Source: an uncultured Planctomycetaceae bacterium
Lineage (GTDB): Bacteria > Planctomycetota > Planctomycetia > Planctomycetales > Planctomycetaceae
NCBI GenBank assembly: GCA_937975745.1
Contig: CALJUK010000740.1
Location: 1-8,440 of the forward strand
Direction of reading: 5' to 3'
Length of the DNA stretch: 8,440 bases
Positions 1 to 6,900 of the stretch are shown here, in pieces. The notes below the pieces were generated by a model. It was not told the DNA's origin. It worked only from the letters and a program-made list of their open reading frames with translations, and did no database searches. The position numbers and the translations under genes are program-made. Position 1 is the first letter of the stretch. Every line of letters begins with the position of its first letter.

Positions 1-127
1 TCGACGGCGCGAGCGTGCATCATCGTCTCCTATCGGGGTGCCGGTGCCGCGCGCGTTCCCGGCCGCTGGGCGATGGGCTCGTTGCGGTATGGGCCGGGGC
101 GACATCACAACAAGGGAGGACGCGATC
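1..127 (+). other. upstream region of the TSP3 protein gene
   Basis: GC-rich leader before the first gene. The only convincing signal is the ribosome binding site at its 3' end. I found no clear -35/-10 pair. The reading frame of the downstream gene stays open back to a GTG at 38, but the peptide this would add is Arg/Gly/Pro-rich, would sit in front of a good signal peptide, and has no Shine-Dalgarno sequence, so I treat it as non-coding. Confidence 0.5.
112..120 (+). promoter_or_regulatory. ribosome binding site of the TSP3 protein gene
   Basis: AAGGGAGGA lies 7 nt before the ATG at 128 and is a near-complete match to the anti-Shine-Dalgarno sequence. It decides the start: the ATG is followed directly by a signal peptide, while the upstream GTG at 38 has no such site. 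Confidence 0.85.
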
Positions 128-1966
128 ATGACTTCAATCCTGCACAGACCGGCGGCGTGCTGCGCGGTAACCCTACTCTTTCTCGGGACGCACGCCCGCC
201 ACGCGGCGGCCCAGTGCGAAGGCGCACTGATCTTCAACAGCGAGACCGGCAGCGACTTCATTCAGCTCGGCGATCCGAACGCCTCCCCGCCCTTCACCGC
301 AAAGACCGGCACGATCGAGAATCTCTGCATCGACACCGGCGGCACAGCCATCACGCTGCGCGACCAGAGCGACGACGACGACGTCCAGTCGAACCTCTTC
401 ATCACAAACCGGCTGATCATCCTCAGCGGCTCGCTCGACATGGGCGACAACAACCTCCACATCGTCGGCCCGACCGAATCGGACGGGCAGGTGCAGATCG
501 CCGAGGGCGCGAGCATCAACGGCACCGGCACGCTGTTCATCAGCCTTGATGCCGCGTCGGGGGGCGGTCCGGCCAACACGCGCGACGGGGCGTATCCCAT
601 CATCGGCGGCGGCACACTGAACATGGCCATCGACAAGACGACCGACGCCGGCGTACTCTTCGATCTCCCGGAGCTGGGCAACGGCGGCATTTCCGTGAAT
701 CGTGCCGGGGCCCTCTTCCTGCCGAGCACGACGGTGATCAACGGCACGTTCCAGACCGAAGGCGCCAGCCGGACCGAGTTCGACGTACTCGAAACCATCA
801 CCAACGGCCTCGACGTCACCGGTCCGGGCGGCGAAGTGTTTCCCGGCGACGGCGCGTGCGATACGGGCGATGAGAGCGGCGTGTACTTTTTCTCCGATGT
901 GACGATCGAAGGCGACGTCGATCTGACCGACACCGACGATCCCGCCACCGCCGAATGCGTTGAGGGCGTCTGGTTCATGGGCGACACGAGCGCGTCGACG
1001 AATGCGTCGAAACTCATTCAGCAGGGCCGCAACTTCGGCGCCGACGTGGCCAGCACCTTCGCCGCCGACTTCAATTCGACGGGTGCAACCGGTATTTTTC
1101 TCAGCACGACCGACGGCGTCTCGCACAATCTCGCCTTCCAAGGCGACTTCACCGCGAGCCCTTCGCCGACATTTTCGCTGCAGACGCTGCCCAGCGGACC
1201 ATGCGAGCCGGGCAACCGCGTCATCTTCTCCGGCGATGAGAACCAGTTGCTGACCTACGACACGCTGCTCGAACTCGACAGCGTGCAGATCGACAAGACG
1301 TCGTCGGCCAACACGGTGATCCTCAATCCGAACGCCGACGAGATGCGCATCTCACGGCTGCTCGAGATCATCCGCGGGCAGTTCATCACCAACGACAGGC
1401 TGACCGCCGATTCGGTCGCGCCGAGCACCAACGCCGACGAGGATGACCATCTCGACGCCTGCGACAACTGCCCGGCGATCGCCAACAACGATCAGGCGGA
1501 CGTCGACGGCGACGGATTGGGCGACCTCTGCGACAACTGTCCAGACGATCAGAATGTCAATCAGGATGACGGCGACGGCGACGCGTTCGGCGACGTGTGT
1601 GACAACTGCCCCGACGAGGCCAACGCTGATCAGGCGGACGACGACGCCGACGGCACGGGCGACGTGTGCGACAACTGTCCCGATGACGCCAACGCCGATC
1701 AGGCCGACGACGACGGCGACGGCACGGGCGATGCGTGTGACGAGTGTCCGCTTGATCCGAACAAGGTCGCGCCGGGCGCGTGCGGCTGCGGCACACCCGA
1801 CACCGACGCTGACAGCAACGGCGTCGCCGACTGCCTCGAAGACGACGACGAGGCCCAGGGCAACCCCTGCGCCGTGAACGCCGCCGGCGCCGCCATGTTG
1901 GCGGGTTCAGCGCTGATGCTGTTGATCGGGTCGAACCGCCCGAGCCGCAGACGGCGAACGTCATAG
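128..1966 (+). CDS. exported beta-repeat protein with thrombospondin type 3 repeats and a Cys/hydrophobic/Arg C-terminal tail
   Basis: This is a predicted secreted surface protein of 612 residues; no enzymatic function is visible. Residues 1-28 are a signal peptide with a hydrophobic core (AVTLLFLG) and an AAA-Q cleavage site. Residues 29 to about 430 are Asp/Thr/Gly-rich short beta strands. The stretch about 364-425 (VIFSGDENQ ... LLELDSVQIDK ... LLEII-GQF) resembles the repeating beta-solenoid pattern of bacterial adhesins, which is inference. Residues about 435-571 are TSP3-type repeats with the CDNCP plus DxDGDGxGD pattern, known in this family to wrap Ca2+ ions. They end in a capping segment with the CGCG motif. 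The tail (residues 580-610) has Pro-Cys, a hydrophobic stretch AAMLAGSALMLLIG, then RxxxRRRR, which is the layout of a C-terminal sorting signal. It faces the convergent PEP-CTERM gene and appears monocistronic. Third codon positions are strongly G/C. The natural ligand or substrate is unknown. Confidence 0.9.
   Translation: MTSILHRPAACCAVTLLFLGTHARHAAAQCEGALIFNSETGSDFIQLGDPNASPPFTAKTGTIENLCIDTGGTAITLRDQSDDDDVQSNLFITNRLIILSGSLDMGDNNLHIVGPTESDGQVQIAEGASINGTGTLFISLDAASGGGPANTRDGAYPIIGGGTLNMAIDKTTDAGVLFDLPELGNGGISVNRAGALFLPSTTVINGTFQTEGASRTEFDVLETITNGLDVTGPGGEVFPGDGACDTGDESGVYFFSDVTIEGDVDLTDTDDPATAECVEGVWFMGDTSASTNASKLIQQGRNFGADVASTFAADFNSTGATGIFLSTTDGVSHNLAFQGDFTASPSPTFSLQTLPSGPCEPGNRVIFSGDENQLLTYDTLLELDSVQIDKTSSANTVILNPNADEMRISRLLEIIRGQFITNDRLTADSVAPSTNADEDDHLDACDNCPAIANNDQADVDGDGLGDLCDNCPDDQNVNQDDGDGDAFGDVCDNCPDEANADQADDDADGTGDVCDNCPDDANADQADDDGDGTGDACDECPLDPNKVAPGACGCGTPDTDADSNGVADCLEDDDEAQGNPCAVNAAGAAMLAGSALMLLIGSNRPSRRRRTS
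1460..1735 (+). repeat. four tandem 69-bp units encoding TSP3 repeats
   Basis: Units start at 1460, 1529, 1598 and 1667; each is exactly 69 bp (23 residues) and begins with CDNCP. Each carries an Asp-rich Ca-binding loop (for example DDDGDGTGD) and an N-A-D-Q-A-D type turn. A degenerate loop precedes the array (from about 1436) and a fifth, divergent unit starting CDECP follows at 1736. Units 3 and 4 are the most alike at DNA level, which suggests recent duplication or gene conversion. Confidence 0.9.
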
Positions 1967-1971
1967 CCGCC

Positions 1972-2019
1972 CGACCGGCGAGGGCTTGCCCAGGTCAGCA
2001 TCCGGCAAGAACCCGGTCG
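1972..2019 (+). terminator. two-step stem-loop right after the TSP3 gene
   Basis: The outer arms CGACCGG (1972-1978) and CCGGTCG (2013-2019) pair over 7 bp, and inner arms CTTGCC (1985-1990) and GGCAAG (2004-2009) pair over 6 bp. The structure begins 5 nt after the stop codon. No T-tract follows, so it may be a 3'-end stabiliser or an atypical terminator rather than a classical intrinsic terminator. Confidence 0.4.
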
Positions 2020-2077
2020 CCAGGCGTTCAGCGATCATGGCGAAGCGCAAACAACCGCCGTACGATCATTCCCCTCG

Positions 2078-2105
2078 TAGCGGTCGACCTCCGAGTCGAC
2101 CGTTG
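2078..2105. terminator. hairpin between the convergent genes
   Basis: Perfect 8-bp arms CGGTCGAC (2081-2088) and GTCGACCG (2095-2102) enclose a 6-nt loop. Two T-G pairs and one A-T pair extend the stem to 2078-2105. It sits between two gene ends that face each other, where a shared terminator is expected. There is no T-tract on either side, so intrinsic termination is not proven. Confidence 0.4.
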
Positions 2106-2157
2106 GCAGAACCCAATCGCCTCAAGCGTCGGCCGCGACGTCTGGATGAAATGCGTT

Positions 2158-2919
2158 CTACATCACCGGTTCGACCCGACGGCGGCGCATGCCGAACGCT
2201 ATCGCGCTGCCCAGCAGCAACACGGTGAGCGAGCCCGGTTCCGGCAGCGACAGGCGCACGGTGCGGGTGGTCGAGCCGGACATGCCCTCCAGAACGCTGC
2301 CCGGCGCGCCGACGAAATCGATCCGGTATTCGATATCGAAGAAGCTGTCGACCTGCCACTGCGGGCCGGACTGCGTGAGCGTGGTGCTGCCCGGACTCGG
2401 CAGGCCGAACCCGCCCCCGGCGACGATGCTGAGCGTGTCGAAATCAGGGTCGCCGAAGATCTGCCCTTGCAGCGTGAACATCTCGGTGGCGAAGGTCTGC
2501 ACCGGCGCGAAGGCGACGCGGGGCGCGTCGTGAACGTCGGCGGCGACCGGGATGAAGAGTGTCCGGGAATAGCCGGCCAGGGTCCCGACGCCGTCCAGCT
2601 CCAGCGTCAACACACCGTCCCACGTCTGCGTCGTGCCGCCCAGGTTGCCGCCGGGGTTGCGCACGATGTTGAAGTAGTCGTCCAGCGTTCCGTCCATTTC
2701 GATGAACGTGCCGGCGGGGAATCCGTCTTCGATCAGCATCTTCGTTTCGCTGAAATACGGATGCGGTGACGGCGGCATGTCAGCGGTGCCCGAGCCGTTG
2801 TCCGGCAGGAAGAACTGGGCGTTCGCCGCGGCGGGCAGCAGCAGCGCCACCGACAGCGCAACGGCGGCGACCGCGATCGGGTGTATGATGCGACGGTGGA
2901 CGTTTTGAGGCGTGGACAT
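2158..2919 (-). CDS. PEP-CTERM sorting domain protein, conserved exported protein of unknown function
   Basis: This is a 253-residue exported protein. Residues 1-34 form a signal peptide: NVHRR, a hydrophobic core (IAVAAVALSVALLLP), and cleavage at ANA-Q. The C-terminus has the PEP motif (PEPGSL, residues 226-231; bases 2236-2244 encode PEP itself), a hydrophobic segment TVLLLGSAIAFG and RRRR. In the PEP-CTERM family this directs sorting by an exosortase at the cytoplasmic membrane, usually toward surface or exopolysaccharide-associated locations. The body has the blocks LQGQIFGDPDFD (150-161), GLPSPGSTTL (172-181) and DSFFDIEYRIDF (191-202). From memory these recur in many planctomycete-type exported proteins, but I know no function for them. 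The reading frame is open back to 3045, but the ATG at 2919 has the ribosome binding site and starts the signal peptide. No exosortase gene lies in this window. Confidence 0.92.
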   Translation of the reverse strand: MSTPQNVHRRIIHPIAVAAVALSVALLLPAAANAQFFLPDNGSGTADMPPSPHPYFSETKMLIEDGFPAGTFIEMDGTLDDYFNIVRNPGGNLGGTTQTWDGVLTLELDGVGTLAGYSRTLFIPVAADVHDAPRVAFAPVQTFATEMFTLQGQIFGDPDFDTLSIVAGGGFGLPSPGSTTLTQSGPQWQVDSFFDIEYRIDFVGAPGSVLEGMSGSTTRTVRLSLPEPGSLTVLLLGSAIAFGMRRRRVEPVM

Positions 2920-2926
2920 GATGCAG

Positions 2927-2931
2927 CTCCT
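2927..2931 (-). promoter_or_regulatory. ribosome binding site of the PEP-CTERM gene
   Basis: Read on the minus strand, AGGAG lies 7 nt before the ATG at 2919. It supports that start over longer in-frame alternatives reaching back to 3045. Confidence 0.8.
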
Positions 2932-3076
2932 GTGGTCGAGATGAATGCCGACCGGCGTCACGGCGGTGCATCGAACAGCCGCAGGCGCGCACCGATCGAC
3001 CCGCTCTCCCGCCACCGACCGCATCGCGTGCGGCCAAACCACCATCTCTCTGGTGCCTCCCAGAACGGACGTGTGA

Positions 3077-3093
3077 TGAGTCGAGTCGACTCA
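3077..3093. promoter_or_regulatory. 17-nt dyad in the PEP-CTERM leader, operator-like
   Basis: TGAGTCGA-G-TCGACTCA is a perfect palindrome with a single central base. It lies about 160 bp before the ATG and about 27 bp downstream of the candidate -10 box, a place where a repressor site would block transcription. A short RNA hairpin is the alternative, although a one-base loop makes that less likely than protein binding. No regulator gene is visible nearby. Confidence 0.35.
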
Positions 3094-3119
3094 CCCGGTT
3101 CTGGTCCCTGTCACCTGCC

Positions 3120-3148
3120 AGCATAACACATCGCCGGCGAATCAACAA
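3120..3148 (-). promoter_or_regulatory. weak sigma70-like promoter candidate for the PEP-CTERM gene
   Basis: On the minus strand TTGTTG (3143-3148) and TATGCT (3120-3125) are 17 bp apart, with TGT directly before the -10 box (extended -10). The -10 matches 4 of 6 and the -35 only 3 of 6 consensus positions. It would give a leader of roughly 190 nt. In GC-rich DNA such matches arise by chance and the box rules for this phylum are poorly known. Confidence 0.3.
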
Positions 3149-3247
3149 CCAAACCGCCACACACCCGCCGAGCAACGCACCCGCAGCACGAGGACGCCCA
3201 GAAAGAGGCAACAGGAGGAGGCAACGGCCACGGGACGCGGCGGGGGG

Positions 3248-3393
3248 AAATGCGGAATTCGGAGTGCGGAATGCGGAATGGAAGAAAGGAAAGGGGCAGA
3301 GGGGCAAAGTGAGAGATCAACTCCGAACTCCGCACTCCGAACTCCGAACTTTCCCTCCTCGATTCCGCATTCCGAACTCCGCATTCCGCATTT
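3248..3393. repeat. inverted 7-bp-period arrays of the GGAATGC type
   Basis: A forward array (3248-3283) is built from heptamers such as AATGCGG, AATTCGG and AGTGCGG. Two arrays in the opposite orientation follow: 3319-3350 (AACTCCG, CACTCCG) and 3361-3393 (CATTCCG, AACTCCG). The outer arms 3248-3279 and 3362-3393 are complementary at 30 of 32 positions by hand alignment, with the second array in the loop. A purine-rich stretch (3281-3318) separates the first two. I recall similar heptamer arrays, read as NSEFRI- or NSALRT-like peptides, in planctomycete-type genomes, but cannot verify this. No transposase or CRISPR-like spacer is present. Confidence 0.85.
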
Positions 3394-3457
3394 GTCTGGT
3401 TCCGCCCGGCGGACGGTCCGCGGCGTCCGGTGGCTGTTTGATCGCACCGGGTGGACA

Positions 3458-3751
3458 ACGCCGGGCATCCAGTCAATGTTTCGCTGCGTCCAGCGAACCG
3501 CCGAGCGTGTTCCGTGGAGCTTTGAGTGCGTTCAGTGAACGATTGACTAGGCTCCGGGAACCTTTCCCGGCGTTCAGCGAATGTTTCGCTGTGACCAGCG
3601 AACTTTTGACTGCGTTCCGGGAGCTTCTCAGGGCGTCCAGTAAACGCTTCGCTGTGTCCAGCGAACCTTTCACTGCGTTCAGTGAACGCTTCACTGCGTT
3701 CAGCGAACGATTCCCGGAACTCCGGGAACTTTTCCGGGAAACGCCGATAAC
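3458..3751. repeat. 21-bp tandem array of hairpin-forming palindromic units
   Basis: About twelve 21-bp units (starts at 3479, 3500, 3521 and so on to 3710) keep exact phase, with degenerate units at both ends. The consensus is roughly tTTCrCTG-cGTt-CAGyGAAcg, a 7-bp stem with a 4-nt loop. Units at 3479, 3584, 3647, 3668 and 3710 are perfect stems. The first three use TTCGCTG/CAGCGAA, the one at 3668 uses TTCACTG/CAGTGAA, and the one at 3710 uses TTCCCGG/CCGGGAA, so both arms have changed together. The unit at 3689 has one A-C mismatch that becomes G-U in a minus-strand transcript. Units at 3500-3562 and 3605-3646 are decayed. Because 21 is a multiple of 3 and the units lack stops, several frames encode heptapeptide repeats; I regard these as by-products. 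Function unknown. Confidence 0.85.
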
Positions 3752-3875
3752 CGTCGCCATGCGCCGGAAACCGCTTGCTCAGTATCGATAACGGGTTCGG
3801 ACGCTCGGGGCTTCCGATAAGGCTGCCCGGCTGTCGGATATCCGGACCGGGTCTGTATTGCTGTTCGCTTATCGG
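3744..3875. repeat. cluster of CCGATAA motifs beside the 21-bp array
   Basis: CCGATAA occurs at 3744-3750 and 3814-3820, TCGATAA at 3785-3791, and the reverse complement TTATCGG at 3869-3875. The copies at 3814-3821 and 3868-3875 form an 8-bp inverted pair. The 10-bp palindrome CGGATATCCG (3835-3844) lies between them. The cluster could be protein binding sites or a long stem; it is short and could be chance. Confidence 0.4.
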
Positions 3876-3882
3876 GCGCATG

Positions 3883-3914
3883 AAGCGGGCGATGCGCCGC
3901 CGCACCGCCCGCCT
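3883..3914 (-). terminator. strong hairpin after the giant multidomain gene
   Basis: The core arms 3885-3896 and 3901-3912 pair over 12 positions around a 4-nt loop. In the plus strand one pair is an A-C mismatch, but in minus-strand RNA it becomes G-U, so the stem is unbroken in the transcript of the gene ending at 3958. Two further pairs extend it to 3883-3914. It lies about 45 nt after the stop codon. The following bases (TTCAT) are only a weak T-tract. Confidence 0.5.
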
Positions 3915-3957
3915 GGGTTAACTACCTCTTGACCGAACGTCCGCAGGCCCTCTGCGA

Positions 3958-6900
3958 TTATGGACACGACGCCGGTTGCTGCAGGTTGTTCTTGGCCGCC
4001 TGCAGGTCGAGGATGTTGATTCCTCCGTCGCAGTTCACATCGTAACCCGCCGTGGAGGTCTGGACCGCTTGCAATAAGCGATTCTTGATTTCCTGCAGGT
4101 CCAGGATGTTTACGTCGTTGTCGGTATTCACATTAGCTTCATGCGATAACACCCGGATCGTGTTGGGACCAATGCCAACTTCGACGCAGGAGTTGGAGGC
4201 ATGAACAAGGTCGACAAGTAAGGCATTACCATCCACACTCGTTGCGGCGCAATTGCCGTTCGAGACCTGAACGCCGCCGCAACCCGGATCGGTGGGTGTG
4301 CCGTCATACGTCAAAACGAGCTGCGGGCCTCCTGCGTCAGCCCGTCGCGGATCGATAGCTGGCGTGCCATTGATATGCAGCGGGACATCCAAATCGCCTG
4401 CACCGCCATGGAATCGGCGTAGCGCTGCATTGATCAACAGCGGGTCACAGTCGTCGACAATGCCGTTGCAATCATTGTCGATTTGATCGTCACAGGCACC
4501 CTCTTCGGGGATCTCCGGCCCGCAATCCTCAGGACATGAGCAAGGGTTCTCGCCACCGTTAAAATCGCAATCCGTGTCTCCACATGGATCGCATGGCAGG
4601 TCGCCGTCTTTGCAGTCTTCGTCAACGCCGTTTCCGCATTGTTCAACGGCTCCTGGATTGACGTCAGGTCTCGTATCATCGCAATCGGTATCATCCGCGA
4701 CATACCCGGATGGCTGGGTTGGCGATTGAACGGAGACGAACTGGTTGCCATAGCCGTCGTTGTCCGCGTCTTGGTACCACGTCGGCGGAATCTGGTAGGT
4801 AACGGAAACCGAGGAGAGCGTCGATGGGTTGTCAGCGCCGTCCCTACTTCTTGCTTCGATGGTGTTCCCGCCCACGTTCAGCGAAATACTGGGAACGTTC
4901 CAGTTCGTCGTCCCGTTGGCAAGCTGCCATCCACCGCCGTTGACGCGCACCTCGACCGCGACGACCCCTGTACTTGGACTGCCCGGATCAGATGCGGTTC
5001 CAGAAACGCTGATTGTGGCTGTATGCACCGTCTGCCCGTTCGGTGGATCAGTGATGGTTACCGTTGGGTTCGTTGTGTCAACCTCCGCAAGTTCCTGGTA
5101 GGGCAGGCTGACGAACCATCCTGCCTCGCGCCAGTTCCAGTTCCAGAAGGTCTCCGATTGCACAGACTCGTTGACCGTCTCGGCGTAGAACAGCACCGGG
5201 CCTGAATGGTCGGTATACCTACCAACGACTATTAAATTGCCGATCGTGTCGTCGAGTTGTTCCTGAATGTCCAGAAGTCGCCACGCAAATTGCTGAGAAG
5301 TTCCCAAGTTGTAGAAGAACGCTGGCCCTCCGATCTTGTCCCACTTGGAGAAATAATTCTCTAAAAGAACGGGATGCGATCCCTCCGTATCGAGTTCATC
5401 GATGATGGTCTTGCCGAGCACACTTTCTGCGGGCTCGGGTATGTCGCCTGCTCCTGCATTGTTGGGCATGAATGGGTCAAGCAGGGTGACTTGGACCTCT
5501 ATATTCGGCTGTCGCAGCAAATACCTCGCCGCTGTCCTAGCGCACCATGTCCCAGCACTGTGAGCGATGAACTGAACTTTCTCGATGCCCGGCTGATCTG
5601 CCAAATGCTCACCAAGATACTGACCATGAAGATGGGCAGCTTCAGCAGCTTCTGTGCCGTTCTGATTCGGCCACGTATCGACGCCCTTCGGCGCTGACTC
5701 GGACTCCGAGCCTGACTTCGGAAATGCATCCTTGAATCCCGGATTCGCTCCAAGAGTCGGGCCAGTGTCAGCATCTGCCGCCCAGTTGTACTCGACAACC
5801 TGCCAATCGGTCTTTCCATTCGTGGAAAGCCACTGACCGATGTTCGCGGACACCTGCGCCCAACTCGCGCCTCCAAAGGGATTAGGTACACTGTCAGGGT
5901 TCCAGCCGTGGACAAGAACGATCAACTTGGTCTTACTGATCGTGGGAGCGCTTTCCTGTGGATGCAATCTTCTGAACAGGTGATAATTCCAGTCCTTAGG
6001 TACGTCCCGGATCACCAACTCGTCGGCGTTCCATGTGAACTTTCCGACGAGGTTTGGACAGTCCCATGCAATAAGTTCACCTCCTGCTCTGAAACAGTCT
6101 TCGGGGTACGCAGGATTGATGACCACATCGTCTCCGAAATGCGGGGGCGACCGCATAAGGAACAGTTCTCCTTGCCTGTTGGCCCCAGTTCGTGGGGAAA
6201 AACCGAGATTCGCGTCATCTTCGAGCCCGGCAACATAATCATTTTCCTGGAGGACTCCTCGACGACAGAAAAAGTACCGGTATGCCGGATCGTCATGCCG
6301 ATCGCCGTCATACGTCCGGCTTGCAAGGTCGTCAAAAACCCCGTAAGGCTGTGTGTTGTTGCCCCAAGGGATGGGGCTTGGCGGATTGTAAGTTACCCCA
6401 AAGTCCTTCTCGCTGCTGGCCAAGGCCACGCCTGTTCCAGGAGCGTTCTCCCAGACATGACAAACGGCTTTGTAAGGGCCGGATAAGGCGTGCGCAGGAA
6501 TCAGCACCGGGGCCGCCACGGATTTTATCGCTCCCGGAGTAATCGTTACTTGCTGGAGGAGCGGTTGGTCGACGATGCTGGTGTCGTCATAGTCAAGAAT
6601 CTCAACGCTAAATTGAAAGGTGTGCGACACATTGCCAGTATTCGTGACGGATAGATTAATGGTGGTCGTCGATCCCGCTTGCACGGGATCCGGAACGACT
6701 GAGGACACCGACAAACTGGCATCAATAACTGGAATGGGCAGCGTGCTGAACAGGTTGTTCTGGGTGCGCCAATTACTCGTCAGAGGTCCGTCAGACGCAC
6801 GAACCCTGACGTGATAGCTCTTGTCCTCCATGAGTCCTGACAATTGGCATGTGGTGCCGCTGGTCTCACATTCCGAAGTCCAGAAGGGATTCGCATCGTC

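Larger units (their letters stand above)
2920..3957. other. 1-kb non-coding stretch between the two minus-strand genes
   Basis: No convincing gene is present. From the PEP-CTERM start outward it holds a leader of about 190 bp with a dyad, a weak candidate promoter, a GC-rich spacer (about 3150-3247), inverted 7-bp-period arrays, a spacer (3394-3457), the 21-bp palindromic array, a CCGATAA cluster and a terminator-like hairpin after the giant gene. Frames here are open on both strands because the repeat periods are multiples of 7 or 21 and the units lack stop codons. The peptides they would give are Arg/Ser/Pro-rich repeats with no signal peptide or domain. Confidence 0.75.

Noticed and set aside
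38..127. N-terminal extension of the TSP3 protein from the GTG at 38
   Set aside because: The ATG at 128 has a strong ribosome binding site and begins a signal peptide that the extension would bury.
173..1141. Long minus-strand frames opposite the TSP3 protein gene
   Set aside because: They are antisense shadows of a gene with strong G/C third positions; the plus strand has a signal peptide, ribosome binding site and known repeat family.
2920..3119. Riboswitch (for example cyclic-di-GMP type) in the PEP-CTERM leader
   Set aside because: Short stems exist (such as 3019-3033), but I could not match the conserved core of any riboswitch class I know.
3248..3393. Insertion sequence with terminal inverted repeats
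   Set aside because: The inverted arms are internally repetitive, only about 80 bp lie between them, there is no transposase, and no target duplication was seen.
3458..3751. CRISPR array
   Set aside because: The 21-bp units abut each other with no unique spacers, the units themselves are variable, and there are no cas genes.
3264..3791. A plus-strand frame encoding FTAFSER-like heptapeptides as a gene
   Set aside because: Same repeat-driven openness as the opposite strand; starts inside the 7-bp array and shows no start signal or recognisable domain.
3111..3905. A 264-codon minus-strand frame (GTG start) covering both repeat arrays as a gene
   Set aside because: It has a weak ribosome binding site, no signal peptide or domain, runs through two unrelated repeat types, overlaps the promoter region of the PEP-CTERM gene, and its openness follows from stop-free 7- and 21-bp units.
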